Of a DNA stretch of 64,000 nucleotides, positions 56,591 to 64,000 are shown piece by piece. Below the pieces are notes generated by a model. That model ran no database searches, was not told the DNA's origin, and saw only the letters and a list, made by a program, of their open reading frames with translations. Source of the DNA: Halobacillus sp. Marseille-P3879 (lineage in GTDB: Bacteria; Bacillota; Bacilli; Bacillales; Halobacillaceae); contig NZ_OESS01000002.1 in assembly GCF_900240285.1 (NCBI RefSeq), positions 1,054,001 through 1,118,000 of the forward strand. The letters run 5' to 3'. The translations under genes and the position numbers were made by a program. Position 1 is the first letter of the stretch, and the number at the start of each line of letters is the position of its first letter.

Positions 56591-57873
56591 CACTTTTCCC
56601 CTCCTGACAGCTTTTCATTTAAATATGTTACGATTTGGTTGATCGGTAGTTCTATTTGGTCTCCAGATTTCATCTCCTTAACCGAGACAGCATCCTGTTC
56701 AATTTCTCGATCTCCTAAGACAACGACATATTTGGTATTTAATCGATCTGCTGCTTTGAATTGGCCTTTCATTTTTCTTTGTAAGTAATCCTTATCAGCT
56801 TGAACTCCGGCCTGGCGGAGATTATACATTAAACGTACAGCTTCTTTTTCAGCCTTTTCTCCCAAAGCAACAACGTAAACGTCCAGAGATTCTTCGATTG
56901 GCAGTTCTACTCCTTCAGCCTCCAGTGCCATTAATAAACGTTCGATACTTAATGCAAACCCAATTCCTGTTGTTTCCGGTCCGCCTATATCTTTCACAAG
57001 TCCGTTGTACCTGCCTCCACCGCTCAATGTGGTAATAGCACCAAAACCTTCTGCCTCACTCATAATCTCAAAAGCGGTATGATTATAGTAATCCAAACCT
57101 CGTACTAAATTTGCATCGATTTCGTATTTAATTCCCATTACATCTAAACATTCTTTTACCTGCTCAAAATAATCATGAGAGGGTTTATTTAAATAATCCA
57201 ATATCGATGGAGCTGTCTCCATTGCGGGATGATCCTTATCCTTTTTACAATCAAGTACACGCAAAGGATTCTGTTCTAAACGAATTTGACAATCAGCGCA
57301 CAGCTCTTCTTTGTGTGGAGTAAAGTGTTGAATAAGCGCATTCTTATGAGCCTCTCTGCTCTCTTTATCCCCTAAGCTATTTAAAACGAGTTTTAAAGAT
57401 TTTAAACCCAGTTCTTCATAAGCATTCATCGCAAGGGCCATCACCTCTGCATCAACTGATGGATCATCACTGCCAAGTGCCTCTATACCAAATTGGACGA
57501 ATTGTCTTAAACGCCCCTGCTGCGGGCGCTCATAGCGAAACATAGGACCGATATAAAATAACTTAGTCGGCTGATTCGGCAGCCCGAATAATTTGTTTTG
57601 AACAAAGGACCTTACCGTAGAAGCCGTTCCTTCTGGGCGCAGGGTTACACTGCGCCCTCCACGATCTTCAAACGTATACATTTCCTTTTGTACAATATCT
57701 GTACTGTCCCCTACGCCACGCTGAAACAACTCCGTGTGCTCAAAAATGGGTGTTCTTATCTCTTTATAATGATAACGTCTGCAAATATCTATTAATTTTT
57801 CTTCTACATACTGCCATTTTTCTGACGTTCCCGGTAATATATCCTGAGTACCTCTAGGAGCTCTCATTTTCAT
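56590..57873 (-). CDS. hisS: Histidine--tRNA ligase
   Basis: 427 residues. [15 protein letters not shown], motif 2 [14 protein letters not shown], histidine motifs [15 protein letters not shown] and GGGRYNGL, and the C-terminal anticodon domain. First gene of hisS-aspS, downstream of a T-box. Confidence 0.98.
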   Translation of the reverse strand: MKMRAPRGTQDILPGTSEKWQYVEEKLIDICRRYHYKEIRTPIFEHTELFQRGVGDSTDIVQKEMYTFEDRGGRSVTLRPEGTASTVRSFVQNKLFGLPNQPTKLFYIGPMFRYERPQQGRLRQFVQFGIEALGSDDPSVDAEVMALAMNAYEELGLKSLKLVLNSLGDKESREAHKNALIQHFTPHKEELCADCQIRLEQNPLRVLDCKKDKDHPAMETAPSILDYLNKPSHDYFEQVKECLDVMGIKYEIDANLVRGLDYYNHTAFEIMSEAEGFGAITTLSGGGRYNGLVKDIGGPETTGIGFALSIERLLMALEAEGVELPIEESLDVYVVALGEKAEKEAVRLMYNLRQAGVQADKDYLQRKMKGQFKAADRLNTKYVVVLGDREIEQDAVSVKEMKSGDQIELPINQIVTYLNEKLSGGEK

Positions 57874-57995
57874 TTCCTCCTTGTTTAGCTATATTGATGT
57901 TAGAAAAACTTGGTTTACCACCAAGTCCAATGGCGGAAAACGTAGTTTTTCTGATACTTTAGTCCTGTAAAAAAGTTAAACATTCTTAACGTACA

Positions 57996-58265
57996 ATAAA
58001 AAACTCCCGTCCCTTTCTAATCATTGACTAGAAAGGGACGGGAGTCTATCCCGCGTTGCCACCCTAATTGAGGCTTTGCCTCCACTTCATACAGTTAACG
58101 CCTGTGTACGGATCTATTTACTACTTAAGTTAGTTTCAATAGAACACCTAAGAAATGTCTTTCACTTGGCCAGTGTAAGCAATGCTTTCAGCCCAGGCAT
58201 TCCCTCTCTAGAATACACTAGAACCCAAGTTACTCTTTCCCTCAATGGTTTTATCGATTCATAAG
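57996..58265 (-). promoter_or_regulatory. T-box riboswitch of hisS-aspS, Asp specifier
   Basis: Minus-strand leader with core GGGTGGCAACGCGG (58051-58064) and a terminator ACTCCCGTCCCTTTCTA / TAGAAAGGGACGGGAGT (58003-58045). The specifier context GAAA-GAC-ATTTCT (about 58155) mirrors the alaS leader and reads GAC (Asp), so the operon should sense tRNA-Asp rather than tRNA-His. Confidence 0.9.
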
Positions 58266-58277
58266 AATATGAATACT

Positions 58278-58307
58278 ATCATAAGGTTTCTTCTTCGATA
58301 ATGTCAA
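58278..58307 (-). promoter_or_regulatory. SigA promoter of hisS-aspS
   Basis: TTGACA (58302-58307), 18 nt, TATGAT (58278-58283) on the minus strand. The rest of the 548-nt hisS-yrvJ gap is the T-box plus the plus-strand leader of the amidase gene. Confidence 0.8.
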
Positions 58308-58421
58308 GTTTTAATAAAAATAAATTTCAATTTAAATTTTTTGCAGAAAAAAGAAGGGATATCAACCTTTTTGTCGAATGGTTATTGTGCATTACAAAAT
58401 ATTGGAGGTGGAGACAATTAT

Positions 58422-59909
58422 ATGAAAGGATGGCTGGCATTATTTTGTATAGTAGCCGGCTTAATTTGGATAATCCCGACTACAGCCCACGCTGAAACCG
58501 TCAACGTGCAGGTTGATAATCTGCATGTTCGATCAGGCCCTGGTCTTTCTGACTCAATTCTAGGCAAAGTCCAGAAAAACGAATCCTATTCCGTTGTTGA
58601 AGAAAAGAATGATTGGGTTAAGATTAAGTGGAATAATAAAACAGGCTGGGTAGCAGGCTGGCTTGTCCAAATTAAGCAAAATAAAGAAGTTAAATCAAAA
58701 GTAGATTATTTAAGGGTTCGAGAAAAAGGAAGCCTGAGTGGAAATGTTCGTGGTTACTTAATGAAAAATGAAAGAGTAACTAAAACAGGAGAATCGGGGA
58801 ACTGGATAAAAATTGAGCGCAGCAAAGGTGCTTCAGGTTGGGTACACAAAGACTATTTAAGTACATACAACGAAAATGAACAATCCAGCAGTGATCTTTC
58901 TTCCGAAAACGAGATGCAATCCCTTGGAAAAGTCAAGGTCGCAACGGCTGTTTTAAATGTAAGAAGCAAAGCCACGACCACCAGTTCTATCAAGCAGCAG
59001 GTCAGAAAAGGGGACAGCTTTGAATACAGTGAAGAAAAACAAGGCTGGTATAAAATTAAACTCAGCTCCGGCAACACAGGCTGGGTAGCTGGCTGGCTCG
59101 TTACTAATCAAAACAACGATTCTTCTTCTGATTCCGTTGAGAATCAATCGAAAGTTACACTAAAATATGACGTGACGAATCTTCGTTCAGGTCCTTCCAC
59201 GAATCATAAAGTGCTTGGCCGTGGGACGAAAGGTGACCAGTTTGAAGTAGTTGATAAACAAGACAACTGGTATAAAATCTCTTACAAAGGAAGTCACGCT
59301 TATGTCGCAGGGTGGATTGTAGAGGAAAGCCCCTCTGCCACTCCAGGTCCCGATCCGGTATCATCTTCCGGCTTGAACGGAAGAACAATCATTGTGGATG
59401 CGGGGCACGGAGGATTTGATCCTGGCGCTGTTGGACGAACCGGAATTCTGGAAAAAACTCTAACTTTACAGACTGCTCAAAAACTCAAGTCAACTTTAGA
59501 GCAAAATGGAGCGGATGTAATTATGACGAGATCGAATGACTCTTACTTATCTCTTTCAGCAAGAACTGCACTGTCCAATGCTTCAAAGGGAGACGCATTC
59601 ATAAGTGTTCATTATAATAGTGTGCCTCAATCGATTAAGGCTAGCGGGATTAACACTTATTTTTCCGGTTCAAGCACAAGAACATTAGCATCAAATGTCC
59701 AGGCTGGTGTGACAAAGGAAACAGGTTTACGTGACCGGGGGATACGGAAAGGTACTTTCCATGTACTTCGATATAATGATAAACCATCCATTTTAGTAGA
59801 ATTAGGCTTTCTCTCAGATATGAAAGAAGAGAAAACCGTTCAAAGTTCAAGCTATCATTCAAAAGCCGGTCAAGGCATTACGAACGGATTAATTCAATAT
59901 TTCCAATAA
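58422..59909 (+). CDS. yrvJ: SH3b-domain N-acetylmuramoyl-L-alanine amidase (YrvJ)
   Basis: 495 residues from the ATG at 58422 (GGAGGTGGAG upstream). Signal peptide ending TTAHA-E (about 25), four bacterial SH3 domains (about 28-310; repeated LHVRSGPG and GWVAGWL), a linker with Pro/Ser, and a C-terminal Amidase_3 domain (IIVDAGHGGFDPGAVG, SVHYNSVP, VELGFLSD). Secreted zinc amidase of the cell wall. The only plus-strand gene between hisS and dtd. Confidence 0.94.
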   Translation: MKGWLALFCIVAGLIWIIPTTAHAETVNVQVDNLHVRSGPGLSDSILGKVQKNESYSVVEEKNDWVKIKWNNKTGWVAGWLVQIKQNKEVKSKVDYLRVREKGSLSGNVRGYLMKNERVTKTGESGNWIKIERSKGASGWVHKDYLSTYNENEQSSSDLSSENEMQSLGKVKVATAVLNVRSKATTTSSIKQQVRKGDSFEYSEEKQGWYKIKLSSGNTGWVAGWLVTNQNNDSSSDSVENQSKVTLKYDVTNLRSGPSTNHKVLGRGTKGDQFEVVDKQDNWYKISYKGSHAYVAGWIVEESPSATPGPDPVSSSGLNGRTIIVDAGHGGFDPGAVGRTGILEKTLTLQTAQKLKSTLEQNGADVIMTRSNDSYLSLSARTALSNASKGDAFISVHYNSVPQSIKASGINTYFSGSSTRTLASNVQAGVTKETGLRDRGIRKGTFHVLRYNDKPSILVELGFLSDMKEEKTVQSSSYHSKAGQGITNGLIQYFQ

Positions 59910-59941
59910 AAAATCAAGGGAGTCAGTTCCCTTGATTTTTT
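59909..59941. terminator. Bidirectional terminator yrvJ/dtd
   Basis: AAAATCAAGGGA / TCCCTTGATTTT stem followed by T-run, between convergent genes. Confidence 0.8.
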
Positions 59942-60386
59942 AACGTTCTTTACTATCCATTATTAGTGTAACAGGACCATTATTTGTTAGTTGGACATCC
60001 ATCATCTCCCCAAAGCTCCCCGTTTCCACGTGGACCCCTTCACTACGGACAAACTCATTAAATTTCTTATACAGCTCATCTGCTTCAGATGGTTTGGCGG
60101 CTTTCATAAAATTAGGGCGTCTGCCTTTACGAGTATCACCGTATAAGGTGAATTGTGAGATAGATAACATTTGGCCGTCTACATCTTTTAAGGAACGATT
60201 TAATTTGCCTTCTTCATCTTCAAATATGCGAAGGTGAGGAATCTTGGAGGCTAGATAGCGAGCATCTTCTTCAGTATCTTCATGGGTAACCCCAAGTAAA
60301 ATGACAAGTCCCTCACTTATCTCGCCTACCTTCTCATTGCTTACTGTTACACTTGCTTCTGTTGCGCGTTGAACTACTGCTTTCAT
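59940..60386 (-). CDS. dtd: D-aminoacyl-tRNA deacylase
   Basis: 148 residues. Signature [17 protein letters not shown] and the cross-subunit GP motif [11 protein letters not shown]. Frees D-amino acids and glycine from mischarged tRNA. 15 nt after relA in the usual relA-dtd pair. Confidence 0.96.
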   Translation of the reverse strand: MKAVVQRATEASVTVSNEKVGEISEGLVILLGVTHEDTEEDARYLASKIPHLRIFEDEEGKLNRSLKDVDGQMLSISQFTLYGDTRKGRRPNFMKAAKPSEADELYKKFNEFVRSEGVHVETGSFGEMMDVQLTNNGPVTLIMDSKER

Positions 60387-60401
60387 TGGTCATTCCCCCG
60401 T

Positions 60402-62606
60402 TTACTGCATCACGCGGCGAACCGTATATACATCATGAATCTGTTTAATACGTTCTACAATTTTTCTTAAGTGATCCGTATTCTGAATGAGAATCGTAAT
60501 ATGAATAGTAGCCATTTTATTACGATCTGACTTGCCTGATACGGCTGTAATATTTGTTTTGGTTTCATTTACTGCTTGAAGTACTTCATTTAATAATCCA
60601 CGCCGGTCGTAACCCCATATTTCTAAGTCGACGTGATATTGCTTAGTGTCTCTTGGACCTTTCTCCCAATAAACAGGGAGAAGTCTGGCCTCAGCTTCCT
60701 CGGTTTGAACATTTGGACAATCAGCCCTATGCACAGAAACGCCTCTGCCTTTTGTAATATAGCCTACAATTTCATCGCCTGGAACCGGGTTGCAGCATTT
60801 GGATAATCGAACCAGCAGATTATCGACTCCTTCAACACGAACACCGGAATCTTTCTTCCCTTTTGAGGAGGAGGTCTTAATTTCTGTTGTAGACACGTCT
60901 GCCAATGTCTGTTCAAGATCCTGCTCTTTCTGAATCTGCTTTCGAAGCTTCTCGGTTAAACGAGTTGCAATCTGTGAAGCTGTAATCCCTTGATAACCTA
61001 CAGCAGCAAACATGTCTTCCTCATTTGTGAAGTTAAACTTCTCCGATACTCGATCTAAGTTGTCAGATGTGAAAACTTCTTTCGGCTGCAATCCCATGTT
61101 ACGAATCTCACGTTCAACCAATTCTTTTCCTTTAACAATGTTCTCTTCTTTTCTTTGACGTTTAAAAAATTGCTTGATTTTGTTTTTTGCCTGCGAGGTT
61201 TGAGCGAGTTTAATCCAGTCTTTCGAAGGACCATAGGAATGTTTAGAGGTCATCATTTCAACGATGTCCCCGGTATTTAACTTATAGTCCAGAGGTTCCA
61301 TCTTGCCATTGACCTTCGCCCCTATGGTCTGATTGCCAACTTCCGTATGAATGCGGTAAGCAAAGTCAATCGGTACTGAGCCTGAAGGCAATTCAACTAC
61401 CTCACCTTTAGGAGTAAATACGTACACCATGTCAGAGAATAAATCAACTTTTAATGACTCCATGAATTCTTCGGCATCGTGAGTTTCACTCTGCGAATCC
61501 AGGATCTCTCTAAACCATGTTAATTTCTCTTCGAAAGAATGCGTGGAGGATGCCTGTTTTCCTTCTTTATACGCCCAGTGTGCAGCAATTCCATATTCCG
61601 CAATTTCGTGCATCTCATGTGTACGAATCTGCACTTCTAGAGGGTCTCCCTTAGGGCCAATGACTGTGGTATGCAGCGATTGGTATAAGTTAGGTTTAGG
61701 CATGGCAATATAATCCTTAAAACGACCCGGCATAGGCTTCCAGCATGTATGAATAATACCTAAAACGGCATAACAATCCTTAATACTGTTTACGAGTATT
61801 CGTACAGCTAATAAATCGTAAATTTCATTAAATTGTTTGTTCTGCAGCACCATTTTGCGATAAATGCTGTATAAATGCTTAGGTCTGCCGTTTAAGTCCG
61901 CTTCAATATTGACATCCTGCAACTGCGTCCTGATTTCATTCATTACGTCATCAATATAATATTCTCTTTCATTTCTCTTTTGTTTCATTAAATGAACGAT
62001 TCTATAATATTGCTGCGGATTTAAATACCTCAAAGCCGTATCTTCGAGCTCCCACTTGATCGTTGAAATTCCAAGTCGATGAGCGAGAGGAGCAAAAATC
62101 TCTAATGTTTCATTAGAAATTCTGCGCTGTTTTTCTGAAGGTAAATGCTTAAGGGTCCGCATATTGTGCAGACGGTCAGCTAGTTTAATTAATATAACTC
62201 TCATATCTTTAGCCATGGCCACAAACATTTTTCTGTGGTTTTCAGCTTGTTGCGCTTCTTTGGACTTGTATTTGATTTTACCCAGTTTCGTAACTCCATC
62301 GACAAGCATGGACACTTCTTCCCCAAACTGCCGCTCGATATCCTCAATAGTGTAATCCGTATCCTCAACTACGTCGTGAAGAAAACCTCCTGCAATTGTT
62401 TCAGGATCCATTTCTAAATTAACTAGAATGCCTGCTACTTGAATCGGGTGAATAATATAGGGTTCGCCCGATTTTCGATATTGCTCGCTGTGTGCCTGAT
62501 TGGCATACTCAAAAGCCCTGCGGATAAACCCCAGATCTTCATCGTTCATATATTGACGAGCCTGCTCAATCACTTCTTCGGCCGTTAAAATTTTATCCTT
62601 CGCCAT
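60402..62606 (-). CDS. relA: Bifunctional (p)ppGpp synthetase/hydrolase RelA
   Basis: 734 residues. HD hydrolase domain ([17 protein letters not shown]), synthetase domain ([13 protein letters not shown] region and [13 protein letters not shown]), TGS ([22 protein letters not shown]), zinc-finger-like [27 protein letters not shown], and a C-terminal ACT domain. Both active sites look intact, as in the long Rel enzyme of Firmicutes. Confidence 0.97.
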   Translation of the reverse strand: MAKDKILTAEEVIEQARQYMNDEDLGFIRRAFEYANQAHSEQYRKSGEPYIIHPIQVAGILVNLEMDPETIAGGFLHDVVEDTDYTIEDIERQFGEEVSMLVDGVTKLGKIKYKSKEAQQAENHRKMFVAMAKDMRVILIKLADRLHNMRTLKHLPSEKQRRISNETLEIFAPLAHRLGISTIKWELEDTALRYLNPQQYYRIVHLMKQKRNEREYYIDDVMNEIRTQLQDVNIEADLNGRPKHLYSIYRKMVLQNKQFNEIYDLLAVRILVNSIKDCYAVLGIIHTCWKPMPGRFKDYIAMPKPNLYQSLHTTVIGPKGDPLEVQIRTHEMHEIAEYGIAAHWAYKEGKQASSTHSFEEKLTWFREILDSQSETHDAEEFMESLKVDLFSDMVYVFTPKGEVVELPSGSVPIDFAYRIHTEVGNQTIGAKVNGKMEPLDYKLNTGDIVEMMTSKHSYGPSKDWIKLAQTSQAKNKIKQFFKRQRKEENIVKGKELVEREIRNMGLQPKEVFTSDNLDRVSEKFNFTNEEDMFAAVGYQGITASQIATRLTEKLRKQIQKEQDLEQTLADVSTTEIKTSSSKGKKDSGVRVEGVDNLLVRLSKCCNPVPGDEIVGYITKGRGVSVHRADCPNVQTEEAEARLLPVYWEKGPRDTKQYHVDLEIWGYDRRGLLNEVLQAVNETKTNITAVSGKSDRNKMATIHITILIQNTDHLRKIVERIKQIHDVYTVRRVMQ

Positions 62607-62713
62607 ACAATCACCCTGATTTCTCTTAGCTTCCTAAAAAATGATGGTTATTTTTCATTATCAAAAAAAGACAGTCAAAAGTAAAGAAAAAACGTTTAAA
62701 TGAAGAGTTTAAA

Positions 62714-62740
62714 ACAAAAAGCGCCCTGAACCAGGGCACT
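62714..62740 (-). terminator. apt terminator
   Basis: GCCCTGG / CCAGGGC-type stem followed by TTTTTGTTTT on the minus strand, between apt and relA. Confidence 0.75.
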
Positions 62741-62748
62741 CTTTCATC

Positions 62749-63261
62749 TTAATATTGCATTAACGTCAGGACATCATAACCTTCAAGCTTTTCTCGTCCG
62801 TCCAGGTAAGTAAGTTCCACGAGGAAAGCGCATCCTGCAACTACTCCGCCTAGTTGTTCGACAAGATTTATCGTGGCCTCAATTGTACCTCCAGTAGCTA
62901 ACAGGTCATCAACAATAAGTACTCTTTGTCCAGGCTTAATCGCATCTTTATGAATGGTTAGAATATCTTTGCCGTATTCTAATCCGTAATCTACTTTAAT
63001 CGTTTCACGCGGCAGCTTGCCTTCTTTACGCACAGGAGCAAATCCGATCTCAAGGGCATAGGAAACAGGACAGCCTACAATAAATCCTCTGGCTTCCGGC
63101 CCTACCACAATATCGATTTCCTTGTCTTTTGAATATTCTACAATTTCATCTACTGCCGATTTAAATGCTTTCCCGTTATCCATCAGCGGGGTAATATCTT
63201 TGAACCGAATACCTTCTTTCGGCCAATCTTCCACGATAGCAATATGCTGTTTATAATCCAT
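62749..63261 (-). CDS. apt: Adenine phosphoribosyltransferase
   Basis: 170 residues. [34 protein letters not shown] and the PRPP loop [14 protein letters not shown]. Salvages adenine to AMP. Overlaps the recJ 3' end by 11 nt. Confidence 0.97.
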   Translation of the reverse strand: MDYKQHIAIVEDWPKEGIRFKDITPLMDNGKAFKSAVDEIVEYSKDKEIDIVVGPEARGFIVGCPVSYALEIGFAPVRKEGKLPRETIKVDYGLEYGKDILTIHKDAIKPGQRVLIVDDLLATGGTIEATINLVEQLGGVVAGCAFLVELTYLDGREKLEGYDVLTLMQY

Positions 63262-64000
63262 TCAAAACTTCCTCCTTGATCGGCTCACGCTGCTTACTGA
63301 ACCAATCCTTTAGTTCTTTATAAGTAGAATAATAAAGAGCTTGTTCAACCGTAAGCTGCTCTTTTCTTTCCTGGTAAATTTCTGATTCAGTCAAGTCCTT
63401 TTGCTGAGGCTTATTTTCAATCGTCAAAACACCATCTTTTATTTTAACAAAACCAAGCTCAAAAAACACCTGGGAAATAAAATTTACCATATCTGCATTC
63501 CAGCCCTTACGATGAGCAAGCTTTTCACGTTCTTGATTTAAATCAAAGGACTTCCGCTTCATCAGCATACCATAAAACCACTTAAAATGATCTCTTGTAG
63601 GCCACGAGGTAAAGAAAGCACTGTCTGTTACTTGATAGCAGGCATAAATGTTGTCCGGCGCAAGTCTGCGAACAGCGTTTGACAGTTCAGCGAGAGAAGC
63701 AGGGAGATCCATCAGGACAAGACTATGAAGAGGTCCGTTGGCAAGGACGTCTTCCAAATCTTTGTTACTGAAAACAGGCAGGTTGAGTGGCGCAGAATCT
63801 GCTTCGTTAAATGTTAGGGCTACTGCATTATGATCCTTTGGGAAGCTCAGTTTTTTCTCAAGGTGTTTAGACCCTCTGTAATCAAACAGTTGCCATGCTT
63901 CCACTTTTAGATCTTTAACCATTACCTGGACATTTTTCCTTCCATTCCACTCATTTATCCCGAGTTCTCCAATGACCTCAAGCTCAGAGTGCGGAGATAT
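63251..64000 (-). CDS. recJ: Single-stranded-DNA-specific exonuclease RecJ, C-terminal part
   Basis: The frame is open to the window edge, giving 249 C-terminal residues; the apparent ATG at 63922 is internal. The segment starting [18 protein letters not shown] is the end of the RecJ OB domain, followed by the Firmicutes-specific RecJ C-terminal domain. The DHH catalytic part lies beyond position 64000. recJ-apt-relA is the normal Bacillus order. Confidence 0.9.
   Translation of the reverse strand: MSPHSELEVIGELGINEWNGRKNVQVMVKDLKVEAWQLFDYRGSKHLEKKLSFPKDHNAVALTFNEADSAPLNLPVFSNKDLEDVLANGPLHSLVLMDLPASLAELSNAVRRLAPDNIYACYQVTDSAFFTSWPTRDHFKWFYGMLMKRKSFDLNQEREKLAHRKGWNADMVNFISQVFFELGFVKIKDGVLTIENKPQQKDLTESEIYQERKEQLTVEQALYYSTYKELKDWFSKQREPIKEEVLNGL

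Noticed and set aside
63251-63922. Independent 223-residue gene starting at 63922
   Set aside because: The frame continues upstream to the window edge with RecJ OB-domain sequence, so the ATG is internal to recJ.

Overview
The window comes from a low-to-moderate GC, endospore-forming Bacillaceae chromosome. Evidence is the hrcA-grpE-dnaK-dnaJ operon, the sporulation genes gpr, spoIIP, sda and sigK, the comE competence genes, T-box-controlled tRNA synthetases, and overall gene order matching Bacillus. A dedicated Mrp-type Na+/H+ antiporter and a very acidic YrrS protein point, as inference only, to a halophilic or alkaliphilic genus such as Halobacillus, Thalassobacillus or Virgibacillus relatives.

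Layout. 1-17.4 kb is mostly minus strand: a partial NfeD/ClpP-class membrane protease, yqeY, rpsU, deoC, then the heat-shock operon (rsmE, prmA, dnaJ, dnaK, grpE, hrcA, with a perfect CIRCE operator at 9723-9749), hemW, lepA, yqxA, spoIIP, gpr, divergent rpsT, and holA. 17.7-27.3 kb holds yqzM, comEC/EB/EA, divergent comER, and the yqeM-rsfS-yqeK-nadD-yhbY-aroE-yqeH-yqeG string (ribosome maturation, NAD and shikimate). 27.4-27.8 kb is a short sda checkpoint gene preceded by four DnaA-box-like 9-mers. 28.0-33.3 kb is a plus-strand Mrp operon with genes A, C, D, E, F and G but no mrpB. 33.3-34.2 kb is a decayed insertion sequence (transposase pseudogene plus a GC-rich palindromic repeat) lodged in the mrp terminator, whose hairpin is now present twice. 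34.3 kb is an uninterrupted sigK with a candidate SigE promoter.

35-50 kb (minus) carries yrhC, mtnN, yrrS, greA, udk, trmR, mltG, yrzB, ruvX, ireB-type yrzL, alaS with a T-box, an AI-2E-family permease, a small zinc-ribbon protein, recD2, a TPR protein, mnmA, its cysteine desulfurase, cymR and a YczE/YitT-type membrane protein. 52.5-54.5 kb (plus) has rarA and an RsfA-family regulator. 54.5-64 kb (minus, except the amidase) has a 6S RNA, aspS-hisS behind a T-box whose specifier reads GAC (Asp), a four-SH3b amidase, dtd, relA, apt and the 3' part of recJ.

The most notable non-standard features are the absent mrpB, a roughly 300-bp dispersed structured repeat present at 16.06-16.35 kb and (inverted) 40.39-40.69 kb with a related core inside the IS scar, an unexplained 11-bp-stem structure with a U-tract immediately before holA, and the local absence of genes usually found at these positions in Bacillus subtilis (mtaB, yrrN/yrrO, mccA/mccB). 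I did not find a wholly new multi-gene system; the repeat family and the six-gene Mrp operon are the best candidates for something under-described.
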